A stretch of 64,000 nt of DNA from Helicobacter macacae MIT 99-5501 (GTDB lineage Bacteria > Campylobacterota > Campylobacteria > Campylobacterales > Helicobacteraceae): the NCBI RefSeq assembly GCF_000507845.1, contig NZ_KI669454.1, positions 782,604 to 846,603 on the forward strand, read 5' to 3'. The notes under the pieces are model-generated. The model was not told the origin of the DNA and searched no databases. It saw nothing but the letters and a program-made list of their open reading frames with translations. Below, piece by piece: positions 26,910 through 36,424 of the stretch (positions within the stretch are counted from its first letter, which is position 1; the number at the start of each line of letters is the position of its first letter). A program made the translations under genes and the position numbers.

Positions 26910-27644
26910 TTATTCCCTCCCCTTTTGTCTAATCCTATCCAAAATCTCTCTCACACTTACTTCATAGCATTCAAACTCCGCGATATTGCTCTCTTTTAGC
27001 CATAGTTGTCCCTCGCCTACATTGCCTCTATGCTGTCCTATGGAGTAGTATTTGTTGTGTGCCACTTCATCGCTTGAAAGCACAAAGTAGCGGAGTTTAT
27101 CCCTCCACACCGCAATCCACACAAACACATCGCAACAAGCTGGCTTTATCTGCTGGAAATTCATATCAAAGCCCTGCTTTGAATCGCTTGATAATGCCTT
27201 GATGATGAGTGATTCCCCACTTTGTCTTTTTACCGCCCTTGAGGCTTTGACTTCGATTTTTATGCCACCATTTGCACTACTACTATCATCTAGCCAAAAA
27301 TCATACTGCCCACTATAATTTGAGTCAATCTTGCTTGTAGGTCGTTGCAGTTCTGGCACGATTTCGTTTAGATGCCTTTGTGCCCACGCTTCGCCAAATG
27401 TGCGTGGCGCAGTAATCTCAAACACATACAAATATTTATTGCGCTCCAAATACGCATTTCTCATATCCAAATATTCACTTAGGCTAATTGCCCCACTTGC
27501 GATGAGATGAGAGATGATAAATTCAAATTTATTAAACGGATACACGCTGTATAAATTATCTAATGATTCAGTGCTAAAGTCTATATTTGCCTCGCGCTTC
27601 ATTTGGGCGATTTTTTGTTGCAACTCATCGCTTAGCTTTTCCAC
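26910..27644 (-). CDS. Probable type II restriction endonuclease
   Basis: 244 residues with a GTG start after AAAAAAGGTGCTAA. It overlaps the 3' end of the methyltransferase gene by 20 bases, a typical restriction-modification layout. 'GQYDFWLDDS...GGIKIEVKASRA' near residues 113-138 is a PD-(D/E)XK core (D...ExK). No membrane segment or signal peptide is visible. I do not recognise a characterised isoschizomer; the specificity depends on the methyltransferase. The nuclease call rests on one motif plus context. Confidence 0.72.
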   Translation of the reverse strand: MEKLSDELQQKIAQMKREANIDFSTESLDNLYSVYPFNKFEFIISHLIASGAISLSEYLDMRNAYLERNKYLYVFEITAPRTFGEAWAQRHLNEIVPELQRPTSKIDSNYSGQYDFWLDDSSSANGGIKIEVKASRAVKRQSGESLIIKALSSDSKQGFDMNFQQIKPACCDVFVWIAVWRDKLRYFVLSSDEVAHNKYYSIGQHRGNVGEGQLWLKESNIAEFECYEVSVREILDRIRQKGRE

Positions 27645-29613
27645 TTAGCACCTTTTTTATGTGGATTTGCTCTTCACTGCTGATTTGATAAATCTCATAG
27701 ATTTTATCTTGCAATATCGCTTCAATCGCGCTATTTCCACTAATTATTTTGCTAACTAACGCGCAAATCTCGCTATCTTGTTTGCTTGTGATTTTGGGGA
27801 ATGGCAACTGCGCTAGATTGCCCTTTAGCACTTTGATTTCGCCAAATAGCACACTATGTAAATACGCAAAAAGTTCAGAATTTAAAAAGCCTAGCACGGT
27901 TTTGATTGACATATTGGGGATTTTGGGGATTAGGATATTTGCGCTATTTAAAAACAACGCTTTGCTTTCATCATAGGCAAACACAAGTTTGCTTGATATA
28001 AATTTATACACAAGTTTTTCGCCTGCGCGATAATACTCATCTTTTGCCACCTGCTGAAATTTCGCCCTATCATAAAGAATAAAATTCCGCGCTTGTTTTA
28101 GGCGATATGGCGCAATCTCTTTACCCGTGTAGATTTCCTCACTTCCTTGAATTCGCTCTTTATGCAGGGCATTTTTGTTATCCCCTGTAACGATTCCTAA
28201 CGCCCAAATGCTTTGATTCAAATCATATTTGCCAATGCTTTTTATCTTTTTTATAATCTCTAAATCTTTGTTTGAAAGCACGCTAAAGTTATGATTTTGG
28301 CTTTGCAAAAACGCTGATATAGGCGTCAAAAATTCATCATTATTTTTTATGATTTTGCATTTTTGGGATTTTGGGTTTGATTGAGTAGCTTTATCCGCTC
28401 TAGATTGAATAGATTTTTTATGCGTTATGCTTACAAACTCCGTGCTAACGCCACTAAAAATATTTGCATAATGCTTGATTTGCTCTAACGCACCATTATG
28501 TAAGATAAACTCTCGCAAATCCTTGTGCGCTTTAACATTTAGCATAGCATTTGGAAGTAAAAAATTCATAACACCATTTGGCTTTAGCTTGGCATAAGAT
28601 TTGACAAAAAATAGCGAAAATCGCTCGCCTGAAGTGATAATGCTTTGCGTGGGGTTTGTGTGTTTGGATTGTGCTTTTTTGCCATTTTGATTTTTTTGGT
28701 AAGTTTTGCTCTCATAGATTTTAGCACGATAATTTTTTGCGCGATAAATCCCCCACGGCGGATTTGTGCAGATATAATCAAAACTTAGACATTCACTCAC
28801 GCCCTTATCCCCACACAAATTTTCCTCAAAGTCCAAAAAATCCGCACAATAAATTTGCGGGATAAAATCCATATCACTAAATTTTATAAGCATATTTATT
28901 TTTGCGATAAACACGGCTAGTGGATTATTATCAATGCCAAAAATTTGATTTGGCATAGCATTTTCCAAGCTAAGCATAAATGCCCCACTCCCACACGCAG
29001 GGTCTAAAAAAATCTCTCCATTGCCAAAATCTAGCCCCTTTGTCATTTCTCTTGTGATAGCGTGTGGCGTGTAGTAAGCACCAGCGATATTTTTCTCCCC
29101 CTCAAGCAAAAGGCACTGATAAATAAGCCCAAGCAAATCCGCCTCATCACAAGGCAGGGAAAAATCTAGCAAATCATCATAGCACGCAAATCCGCTTTGA
29201 AAATCCTGCACACAATCGAGGGCAAAATCTTTGTATGTATCTAGCACCGCTTGTATATGGGCTTTATGCAAGAGATTTTTTGCTTTTAGCAGATTTAGCG
29301 CAAGGGAATATATGGCGTTTTTGGTGGAGTAGTTTTTTTGGACAATGAGTCGCACAATGCGCTCTATAAGCGCGATATTGTTGGCATTGCAAAAATACTC
29401 CGTAGGGATAATATTTTTGCAAGAGAGTTTTTTATTTGCCCGAGTTGTGAGTTTGGGTTTTGTGATTTGTGTGTGGTTTTGTGGGTTTTTTGGATTTGCT
29501 AGATTTGACAATCCTAAATCTAGATTCTGATTTTGCAAGATTCCAAGTTTGCGCCAATTTTGCCTTGTCGCAGGGGATATGAGGGAATCTAGTCGCTCTA
29601 GCTGTAATGTCAT
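27625..29613 (-). CDS. Adenine-N6 DNA methyltransferase (TaqI/Eco57I-like, gamma class)
   Basis: 662 residues. A helical N-terminal region (about 1-185) precedes motif X 'AGAYYTPHAITREM', motif I 'IFLDPACGSGAFMLSLE', 'IFGIDNNPLAVFIAKINM', and motif IV 'FDYICTNPPWGIY', the gamma-class order. The C-terminal ~250 residues resemble a TaqI-type target-recognition domain ('IWALGIVTGDNKN', 'APYRLKQARNFILYDRAKF', 'ILIPKIPNMSIKTVLGFLNS'). It should methylate adenine in an unknown site. It lies upstream of, and overlaps, the nuclease gene. Size and domains could suit a type IIG enzyme, but no nuclease motif is visible in it, consistent with a separate endonuclease. Confidence 0.85.
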   Translation of the reverse strand: MTLQLERLDSLISPATRQNWRKLGILQNQNLDLGLSNLANPKNPQNHTQITKPKLTTRANKKLSCKNIIPTEYFCNANNIALIERIVRLIVQKNYSTKNAIYSLALNLLKAKNLLHKAHIQAVLDTYKDFALDCVQDFQSGFACYDDLLDFSLPCDEADLLGLIYQCLLLEGEKNIAGAYYTPHAITREMTKGLDFGNGEIFLDPACGSGAFMLSLENAMPNQIFGIDNNPLAVFIAKINMLIKFSDMDFIPQIYCADFLDFEENLCGDKGVSECLSFDYICTNPPWGIYRAKNYRAKIYESKTYQKNQNGKKAQSKHTNPTQSIITSGERFSLFFVKSYAKLKPNGVMNFLLPNAMLNVKAHKDLREFILHNGALEQIKHYANIFSGVSTEFVSITHKKSIQSRADKATQSNPKSQKCKIIKNNDEFLTPISAFLQSQNHNFSVLSNKDLEIIKKIKSIGKYDLNQSIWALGIVTGDNKNALHKERIQGSEEIYTGKEIAPYRLKQARNFILYDRAKFQQVAKDEYYRAGEKLVYKFISSKLVFAYDESKALFLNSANILIPKIPNMSIKTVLGFLNSELFAYLHSVLFGEIKVLKGNLAQLPFPKITSKQDSEICALVSKIISGNSAIEAILQDKIYEIYQISSEEQIHIKKVLSGKAKR

Positions 29614-29683
29614 TGCTAAGCCTCATTTGTGTTAAAATAATTTTGATATTGTGCCATTATTTGCAAAATAATTCAAATTGCAA

Positions 29684-29689
29684 TATAAT
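29684..29689 (+). promoter_or_regulatory. Putative -10 box for the DfsB-like gene
   Basis: TATAAT 44 bases before ATG 29733, in an AT-rich region that also separates it from the restriction-modification island. Confidence 0.5.
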
Positions 29690-29732
29690 CGCCAAGCACA
29701 TAAAAAATCACAGAATCTAAAAAGGACGCGCT

Positions 29733-30275
29733 ATGCCACGCCCACAAAACAAAGATGAGTTGATAAAGGCGATAAATGCCGAGTTTAGCAAACTTTGTAA
29801 GATTGTCGATGAGACGCCAAAGGACATTTTGAATAAGGATTTTATAAATCCCTTGCCGAGTAATTCGCGTGATAAAAACGCCCGAGATGTGCTTATCCAC
29901 CTTTATGAATGGCAAGTTATGCTCCAAAATTTCATTAGCAATAATTTAGACTTTAAGGGTGGCAAATTCACTCCAAAGGCTGAAATTTCGCCCTTTTTAC
30001 CACCCCCTTATAATTGGCACACTTATCCAAAGCTCAATGTAGAGATTTGGCAAAAGCACCAAAGCACAGACTTTGAAAGCGCACTAGATTTGCTAGAATC
30101 AAGTCATCAAAGCATTTTATCCATCGCCCAAAAATTTAGCGACAACGAGCTTTTTGACAAAAAACATTTTGCTTTTACAGGCACGACAAATCTAGGCTCT
30201 TATGTGATTTCGGCAAGTTGTAGCCACTATGCGTGGGCGATAAAGCAACTTAAAAGCGGACTAAAACACAGCTAA
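29733..30275 (+). CDS. ClbS/DfsB family four-helix bundle protein
   Basis: 180 residues beginning 'MPRPQNKDELIKAI', the usual opening of the DfsB/ClbS (DUF1706, PF08020) family, with 'ARDVLIHLYEWQVML', 'PPPYNWHTYPKLN' and 'SCSHYAWAIKQLK'. ClbS from E. coli hydrolyses the cyclopropane warhead of colibactin and so protects DNA; the family sits in the DinB superfamily. Most homologues lie far from any colibactin locus and their substrate is unknown. It ends two bases from the convergent ilvD stop. Confidence 0.82.
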   Translation: MPRPQNKDELIKAINAEFSKLCKIVDETPKDILNKDFINPLPSNSRDKNARDVLIHLYEWQVMLQNFISNNLDFKGGKFTPKAEISPFLPPPYNWHTYPKLNVEIWQKHQSTDFESALDLLESSHQSILSIAQKFSDNELFDKKHFAFTGTTNLGSYVISASCSHYAWAIKQLKSGLKHS

Positions 30276-30277
30276 AA

Positions 30278-31966
30278 TCAAATCTTAAAAAATCCCAAGT
30301 CAAGCACTGCGCCGTTACTTGCATTACTCACTAGCTTTTGATATTGCGCAAGCCAGCGAGAATGCAGTGGCTTACTTATGGGCTTAAATTCCGCCCTGCG
30401 CTTGGCGATTTCTGCTTCGCTTAGTCGCACATTTATGGCGTAGCTATCCACATCTATGTCGATTATGTCGCCGTCTTTGAGTAGCCCGATTAGTCCGCCT
30501 TCAGCCGCTTCTGGGCTGATATGCCCTATGCTTAGTCCGCGTGTCGCCCCGCTAAACCGCCCGTCCGTGATGAGTGCGACATCTGCGCCCAGCCCCATTC
30601 CCATTATGAGGCTTGTGGGGCTTAGCATTTCTTGCATTCCCGGTCCGCCCTTTGGTCCCTCATAGCGTATCACGCACACATCGCCTTTTTGCACTTTGCC
30701 CTTGATGATGCCCTTTATCGCTTCATCTTGGCTATTAAAGCACACGGCTTTCCCGCTAAATTTGCGCTCACCCGTGATTCCCGCTGTTTTTATCACGCAG
30801 CCTTGCTCTGCGAGATTGCCAAAGAGTATCGCTAGTCCGCCCACCTGCGAGTAGGCGTTTTCTACCTTGTGGATTACGCGCTCATCTTTGATTGTCGCGT
30901 CTTTTACGCGCTCGCCTAAGCTCTCGCCCGTGATAGTGAGCGCGTCTAAGTCAAGCAGTCCATTATCCCTGCGCGAGATTTCTTTGATAAGCGCGTTTAT
31001 GCCCCCTGCGTTGCCGACATCTTCCATAGCCACTTCGGGCAAGCTCGGCGCGACTTTGGCGATATGCGCGATTTTTTTGCTAATGTCGTTTAGCTCGCGT
31101 ATATCTAGTGGCGCACCTGCCTCGCGCGAAATCGCAAGGATATGCAAAATCGTATTTGAGCTACCGCCCATAGCCATATCCACCACCATTGCATTGCGAA
31201 TCGAATGTTTATTTATAATGTTGCGAATCTTAAATTTATCATCAAGGGCGATTTCACAGATTCGCCTTGCGGCTTGGCGCAGTAGCTCCTCGCGCTCATT
31301 GCTTTGTGCCAATGCCGTGCCATTGCCACTTAGGGCGATTCCTAGTGCTTCACAAAGCGAGTTCATCGAGTTTGCTGTAAATAGCCCCGAGCAAGAGCCA
31401 CCGCTAGGACAGGCTTTGCACTCTATGTCTTTGAGTTCTGCCTCGTCTATTTTTTTGACTTCATACGCGCCCACCGCTTCAAACACGCTATTTAGTGTGA
31501 GCTTCTCGCCTTTCTCGCTAAATCCCGCCCTCATAGGACCGCCACTTACAAAAATCGTTGGCACATTCACGCGCAGCGCACCCATAAGCATTCCGGGCGT
31601 GATTTTATCGCAGTTTGGTATGCAAATAAGCGCGTCAAGCTGGTGTGCGTTCATCACAGATTCCACCGAGTTGGCGATGATTTCACGGCTTGGCAGGGAG
31701 TAGAGCATACCATTATGCCCCATAGCTATGCCATCATCAACGCCTATGGTGTTAAATTCAAAGGGCACACAGCCATTTTTGCGGATTTCATCCTTGATAA
31801 TCCGCGCGTATTCATTCAGGTAAAAATGCCCGGGAATTATGTCTATGTAGCTATTTGCCACGCCGATAAAGGGCTTATCAAAGTCCTCCTCGCTTAACCC
31901 GCAAGCCCGTAATAATGAGCGATTCGGGGCTTTTAAGTAACCTTTCTTAATAACATCACTTCGCAT
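30278..31966 (-). CDS. ilvD: Dihydroxy-acid dehydratase
   Basis: 562 residues. Third step of valine/isoleucine synthesis, also feeding pantothenate and leucine; an iron-sulfur enzyme in the cytoplasm. Cluster cysteines lie in '[17 protein letters not shown]' and '[18 protein letters not shown]'. Also '[12 protein letters not shown]', '[16 protein letters not shown]' and '[20 protein letters not shown]', all typical. AAAGGACAAACA precedes the ATG. No other ilv gene is in the window. Confidence 0.96.
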   Translation of the reverse strand: MRSDVIKKGYLKAPNRSLLRACGLSEEDFDKPFIGVANSYIDIIPGHFYLNEYARIIKDEIRKNGCVPFEFNTIGVDDGIAMGHNGMLYSLPSREIIANSVESVMNAHQLDALICIPNCDKITPGMLMGALRVNVPTIFVSGGPMRAGFSEKGEKLTLNSVFEAVGAYEVKKIDEAELKDIECKACPSGGSCSGLFTANSMNSLCEALGIALSGNGTALAQSNEREELLRQAARRICEIALDDKFKIRNIINKHSIRNAMVVDMAMGGSSNTILHILAISREAGAPLDIRELNDISKKIAHIAKVAPSLPEVAMEDVGNAGGINALIKEISRRDNGLLDLDALTITGESLGERVKDATIKDERVIHKVENAYSQVGGLAILFGNLAEQGCVIKTAGITGERKFSGKAVCFNSQDEAIKGIIKGKVQKGDVCVIRYEGPKGGPGMQEMLSPTSLIMGMGLGADVALITDGRFSGATRGLSIGHISPEAAEGGLIGLLKDGDIIDIDVDSYAINVRLSEAEIAKRRAEFKPISKPLHSRWLAQYQKLVSNASNGAVLDLGFFKI

Positions 31967-32345
31967 TGTTTGTCCTTTTTGTTGTGTTTGTTTTTGCGAC
32001 TTTTGAGATTGCTTTGTCGCATTTGTGCTTTGTCGTGTTTTTGCCTTGTCGCGTTTATTTTATTGTGCGTTGGGTTTGTTTTTGTGATTTTACATTTGCA
32101 TTTATCTTTGGTATTATAATGAATTTTGATTAAATCCATTTGCGCGACTTTAAAAACCTCAAATCATTATTTGTCATATTGATATCCTTTAAGCTCAAAA
32201 TTATCCAAAATGTAACCATAAATGTGTAAATTCTTTTGAATACTTCGGGCTTAAAAGCTCTTAGGTATGACAAAATGTAAGTTTTTGGATATTTTATTTG
32301 CGTTTAAGAAAGGTAGTTTTTGCAATGATTAAAAGTCTTTAGATT
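31967..32345. repeat. Intergenic tract with type C repeats
   Basis: Type C repeat fragments lie at about 32165-32300 (tttgtcatattgatatcc, then acttcgggct...ggtatgacaa). A TATAAT on the minus strand at 32113-32118, about 150 bases before ilvD, could be its promoter; it is nearly symmetrical (also TATAAT on the plus strand at 32115-32120). No gene is seen. Confidence 0.5.
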
Positions 32346-32930
32346 TTAGGATTTCCCTTTTTGCTCTCTTTGTTCTTTTTGCAATCGCTTTAGTTCTTTT
32401 TCAAATTTTTTTCTACGCAAGATTGGTAGTTTATCGACAAATAGGATTCCATCTAGGTGGTCTATCTCGTGCTGCAAACAGATAGCAAGCGTGTCATTTG
32501 CCTGCAATATATGCTCCTTGCCAAATCTATCTTGATATGCCACGCTAACACTCTCAAACCGCTCAACATCCTCAAAAAATCCCGGCACCGATAAGCACCC
32601 CTCTTTATACAAAGTCTGCCCCTCTTTTTTCAAAAACACTGGATTTATGATTTCTAGCAAGTCCTCTTTGCGCTGCTCTGTCGGCACAGCATAGCTACCA
32701 TCTTCTTGTAGCTCTGGCTGTGCGCCCTCTACCTCACGCGGGATATTTATCACTAGCGCACGGATAGGCTCTCCCACCTGAATCGCTGCTAGCCCGATGC
32801 CCCCACGGTCTATCATCGTCTCATACATATCATCTAAAAGCCTGTGTAGATTCTCATCAAACTCACGCACGGGGTTTGATTTTGTTTTTAGCTTAGAGTT
32901 TGGGTGCTTCAATATCGTCAATATCGGCAT
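32346..32930 (-). CDS. def: Peptide deformylase
   Basis: Removes the N-formyl group from new proteins; Fe2+ or Zn2+ enzyme. About 194 residues from '[10 protein letters not shown]', which lines up with the H. pylori start; an ATG three codons earlier (32939) is possible. Motifs: '[11 protein letters not shown]' (motif 1), 'EGCLSVPG' (metal Cys), 'QHEIDHLDG' (metal His pair and catalytic Glu). The '[17 protein letters not shown]' loop is an insert. The Lys/Glu-rich end is usual in Helicobacter. It overlaps the upstream GGDEF-like gene by about 38 bases, so the two are coupled. Confidence 0.95.
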   Translation of the reverse strand: MPILTILKHPNSKLKTKSNPVREFDENLHRLLDDMYETMIDRGGIGLAAIQVGEPIRALVINIPREVEGAQPELQEDGSYAVPTEQRKEDLLEIINPVFLKKEGQTLYKEGCLSVPGFFEDVERFESVSVAYQDRFGKEHILQANDTLAICLQHEIDHLDGILFVDKLPILRRKKFEKELKRLQKEQREQKGKS

Positions 32931-34002
32931 TTTCGTCATCTTGCTGGTAGATTTTGCAGTGCTGTTTTTCTTCTAGGGCGACTTTGAGAGTTGAGAGGCA
33001 AGCACTTTGGGTTTCTTCTATGGAGCGCTCGGGCATTATCTTTGCGATACTTGTGGATATGTCTAGTTGCAGGTTCAAATCCCCTACAAACACATCAGTG
33101 ATTTGCGCGGCTTGGTAGAGGGCGACACAGATTTCTTGGGCTTCTCTAATGTCAGAATATTTTAGCAAAATCCCAAAAATCCCCTCGCCTATGTAACCGA
33201 TAAAATCACTCGTAGGGACGTGCTTTTGCAAAAACTTTGCCAAAGTCTTTAGCAAAATCATAAACACAGGCGAATCCTGCCCGACATTTCGCGATAGTTC
33301 ATTAGAAAGCGAGGAATACACCAAGATTGATGGGTGGTTAAATTCTTGGCAGAGTTGCTGTTCTTTTTGCAAGGCGGCGTTGAAAAAATTGCGATTATAG
33401 ACATCTAGATTTAAGTCATAGACAGAATTTTGGCTAATTTGCTTTAGATTTTTATCAGTCTTTACATACAAGTCGCGGATTTGGTCTAGCTGCTTTGAAG
33501 TAATGGTGGTTACTTTATTCATATCCCGCACAAAAAAATCCATAACATTTCTTAGGGTAAGTTTGTTGTCTGCTTGCTCCATATCTTGGCTATATTGTCT
33601 TACCACATTTTGTGCGATTAGGAAGTTTTGATACACCACCGACATACAATTTAGCACTTGCTTTATCACTCGCAGACTTTCTCCCACTGATTTTTCAAAG
33701 ATAAGTGCGCGATTTTCTAGGTCTGATTGAAGTCGCATAATCGTGCGGATTTTTTGCTTTGTCGTGGGGGATTCTTTTTCTAAAAATTTTTCAAAATATA
33801 AGCGATAGTTTGAGGGCAGGCAGGGTAGGGACTCTTGCTGTATGGTTTGGACTGCGGTTTCTGAAAGTCTGCTAACCACACTTAAGAAATCCTCCCCATC
33901 GCCCGGGGCTATATCGCCCTCCTCGCCACCTCTAGGCACGGTAGGATTTACGCCAGAGAGAAATGGATTATCTGAGATACTTGCTTTATCTTCTTTTGCC
34001 AT
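32893..34002 (-). CDS. Degenerate GGDEF-domain protein
   Basis: 369 residues, cytoplasmic. N-terminal ~70 residues are acidic and flexible; about 70-200 are helical; the last ~170 residues follow a diguanylate-cyclase fold ('[33 protein letters not shown]', '[19 protein letters not shown]'). Where an active enzyme has GGDEF this protein has 'IGEGIF', so it is most likely catalytically dead and acts as a sensor or scaffold. No transmembrane segment. It lies between clpP and def on the same strand and overlaps def. The role is inferred. Confidence 0.7.
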   Translation of the reverse strand: MAKEDKASISDNPFLSGVNPTVPRGGEEGDIAPGDGEDFLSVVSRLSETAVQTIQQESLPCLPSNYRLYFEKFLEKESPTTKQKIRTIMRLQSDLENRALIFEKSVGESLRVIKQVLNCMSVVYQNFLIAQNVVRQYSQDMEQADNKLTLRNVMDFFVRDMNKVTTITSKQLDQIRDLYVKTDKNLKQISQNSVYDLNLDVYNRNFFNAALQKEQQLCQEFNHPSILVYSSLSNELSRNVGQDSPVFMILLKTLAKFLQKHVPTSDFIGYIGEGIFGILLKYSDIREAQEICVALYQAAQITDVFVGDLNLQLDISTSIAKIMPERSIEETQSACLSTLKVALEEKQHCKIYQQDDENADIDDIEAPKL

Positions 34003-34156
34003 TTGTGCCTACCTTATTGTGGGATTTGATTTTGGGATTTTGTGTAATCTTGTAGTTTTTGCTCTAATTTTTTACTTTACTTGATTTTATTTTTGACTTG
34101 CTTTTGCCTTGATTCATTTTGGCTTTGATTTTGCTTTTTTGGCTTTTGTGGTTTGG

Positions 34157-34744
34157 CTACTTCGCGCTTCGCTCCAAAATCTTATCTATCAAGCCGTATT
34201 CTTTGGCTTCTTTCGCACTCATAAAAAAGTCCCTTTCGGTGTCTTGGGCGATTTTTTTGAGACTTTGTCCTGTCGTGCCTGCCATTATCTCATTTAGCTT
34301 TGCCTTTAGTCGCAAAATCTCTTTTGCTTGGATTTCTATATCGCTAGCTTGCCCTTGTGCGCCACCTAGAGGCTGATGAATCATAATGCGAGAATTTGGC
34401 AAAGAAAATCGCTTGCCTTTCTCCCCGCAGCTTAGCAAAAACGCTCCCGCACTCGCTGCTTGCCCGATACAAATCGTGCAAACGCTAGGGCGGATATAGT
34501 TCATCGTGTCATAGATACTAAACGCACTTGTGATGACGCCACCGGGGGAATTTATATATAGATTTATGTCCTTTTCGGGGTCTTCTGCTTCTAGGAAAAG
34601 TAGCTGCGCGACAATAGAGCTAGCAACCATATCATTTATCTCGCCACTTAGCAAAATCACTCTGTCTTTTAGCAAGCGTGAGTAAATATCATAGCTTCGC
34701 TCGCCTCGCCCTGTTTTTTCGATGACATAGGGGATATAGTTCAT
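34157..34744 (-). CDS. clpP: ATP-dependent Clp protease proteolytic subunit
   Basis: 195 residues, standard length; no propeptide is evident. Serine protease that forms a tetradecameric chamber fed by ClpX or ClpA. The catalytic Ser is in '[14 protein letters not shown]', the His in '[14 protein letters not shown]', the Asp in '[18 protein letters not shown]'. It starts 23 bases after tig, as in many bacteria, so trigger factor and protease are co-expressed. Confidence 0.96.
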   Translation of the reverse strand: MNYIPYVIEKTGRGERSYDIYSRLLKDRVILLSGEINDMVASSIVAQLLFLEAEDPEKDINLYINSPGGVITSAFSIYDTMNYIRPSVCTICIGQAASAGAFLLSCGEKGKRFSLPNSRIMIHQPLGGAQGQASDIEIQAKEILRLKAKLNEIMAGTTGQSLKKIAQDTERDFFMSAKEAKEYGLIDKILERSAK

Positions 34745-34767
34745 TTCTAGCCTTTATGATTTGTTGT

Positions 34768-36210
34768 CTATGCTTTTGTAGATTTGGTATGTTTGCTAGC
34801 AGTGCTTTTGGACTTTCCGCTAGAGGTAGAATCGGCTTTAGATTCCGCATTTTTAGCCTTAGAATCTTTAGACTCTGCTTTTTTGGTGTTTTCTTTTGTG
34901 GTGGATTCTGCATTTTTGCTTAGCCCTGCTTTTTTATCTAGCAGTGTATGTAGCACGCGATTTTCTATAAGCGACATTTTTATAGCGGGGAGTAGGTTAT
35001 TTTTTTGGTAATACTCTAGCACTTCTTTTGGATTTTGCCCACTTATGAGTGCCTCATAATAAATCGCATTCATCACTTCTCTATCATCGATTGTGATATT
35101 TTGCGCTTTGGCAATCGCATCAATGATAAAAGTAACCTTGACATTGCTTTGGGCTTCTTGGCGATATTCTTCGCGCTTATCTTTTGCTTTTTTGGCATCT
35201 TGCTGATAGGTTTTTAGCTCATCTTGTGAGATAGTGGATAGGGCGTTGCGAAATAATATATCCATTTCTTGCTCGACAATTATTTCAGGCAAATCAAAAC
35301 CAAAGCCAGAATCTAGTGCTTCTAGGAATTTGCTTTTCATCTCTTCATTGTAGTGTTGCGTTTTTAGCTCATTTGTCAAATCATCTTTTATGCTAGATTC
35401 TAGCTCTTTTAGCGTGGCGTCCTCTTTTCCCATTAGCTTTTTGGCAAGTGCGTCATCTATGACTTGCTTAGCTTTTTCTTTTAGAGCGTTTATTTTGACT
35501 TTGAAAGTAGCGGGCTTTCCTGCGAGATTTGGCGCGTGATAAGTGGAGGGGAATGTTACGCTGATTTCTTTTTGCTCGCCTATTTTTGCGCCTATGAGTG
35601 CCTCCTCAAAGCCAGCGATGAACTGTCCAGAGCCAATAGCCAAATCAAACCCTTCAGCTTTGCCCCCATCAAAAGCAACGCCATCGACAAATCCCTCAAA
35701 ATCAATATTTGCGACTAAGTCGTTTTTGACACTTTTGCTAGTTGATTCTATGAGTGGAGCATTGCTTGAAGCGAGGTTTTCTAGTCTTTCTTTGATTTGC
35801 TTCTCTGTGGGAGTTGGGATTTTGGGAGTTGGGATTTTGGACTCATAATCGCCTAGTTCAAATTCAGGCACGATAGAGATTTTTATCTCTACTTCAATGT
35901 CATCTTTGCCTTTTTCAAATTTGCTTACTACGGGATTGCCAATTAGATTTTGCTCTTTTAGTCCTAGCTTTTCTAGGGCGAGTTTTAGCATTTCTTGGAT
36001 AGATTCTCTTTCTGCATCTTGCTGCATAGAATCTTTATAACGAGATTTGATGATATGGGTTGGGACTTTGCCTTTTCTAAAGCCGTCTATTTTTAGATTT
36101 TTGCTTGCTTTTTGTGCGATAGATTCTAGCTTGGATTCTAAGTCTTTGAGTGCGATTTTGCCTTTTGCTATGGCATTTGCAGCGTTTATCTTTGTCGTCT
36201 CAATGTTCAT
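34768..36210 (-). CDS. tig: Trigger factor
   Basis: Ribosome-bound chaperone and peptidyl-prolyl isomerase. 480 residues. The ribosome-binding signature appears as 'KNLKIDGFRKGKVPTHIIKSRY' near residues 37-58. The FKBP-type domain is at about 150-240 ('VANIDFEGFVDGVAFDGGKAEGFDLAIGSGQFIAGFEEAL'), followed by the helical C-terminal domain. The last ~45 residues are a Ser/Lys/Ala/Thr-rich tail typical of Helicobacter. Operon tig-clpP-(GGDEF)-def. Confidence 0.95.
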   Translation of the reverse strand: MNIETTKINAANAIAKGKIALKDLESKLESIAQKASKNLKIDGFRKGKVPTHIIKSRYKDSMQQDAERESIQEMLKLALEKLGLKEQNLIGNPVVSKFEKGKDDIEVEIKISIVPEFELGDYESKIPTPKIPTPTEKQIKERLENLASSNAPLIESTSKSVKNDLVANIDFEGFVDGVAFDGGKAEGFDLAIGSGQFIAGFEEALIGAKIGEQKEISVTFPSTYHAPNLAGKPATFKVKINALKEKAKQVIDDALAKKLMGKEDATLKELESSIKDDLTNELKTQHYNEEMKSKFLEALDSGFGFDLPEIIVEQEMDILFRNALSTISQDELKTYQQDAKKAKDKREEYRQEAQSNVKVTFIIDAIAKAQNITIDDREVMNAIYYEALISGQNPKEVLEYYQKNNLLPAIKMSLIENRVLHTLLDKKAGLSKNAESTTKENTKKAESKDSKAKNAESKADSTSSGKSKSTASKHTKSTKA

Positions 36211-36348
36211 TTATGCTTCCTTTGGCTTATGATTTATGCTTTTTGACTGCTTTGTCTTGCCCTATTTTGCCTTTTGCTTCGCGCTTTAAATGGCGTTAAG
36301 ATTTTAGAGCAAAATTGTCTAGCATTTTAGCCAAAAATCCCAAAAAAC

Positions 36349-36354
36349 ATTATA
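36349..36354 (-). promoter_or_regulatory. Putative -10 box for tig operon
   Basis: TATAAT on the minus strand, about 140 bases before tig, in the divergent tig/fliI region. Confidence 0.4.
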
Positions 36355-36424
36355 AAATTGCGCAAAACTTTGCGCTTTTATAAGCGTTTGCGATTTTAGA
36401 TTTTAGAAATATTTAAGGATTGCA

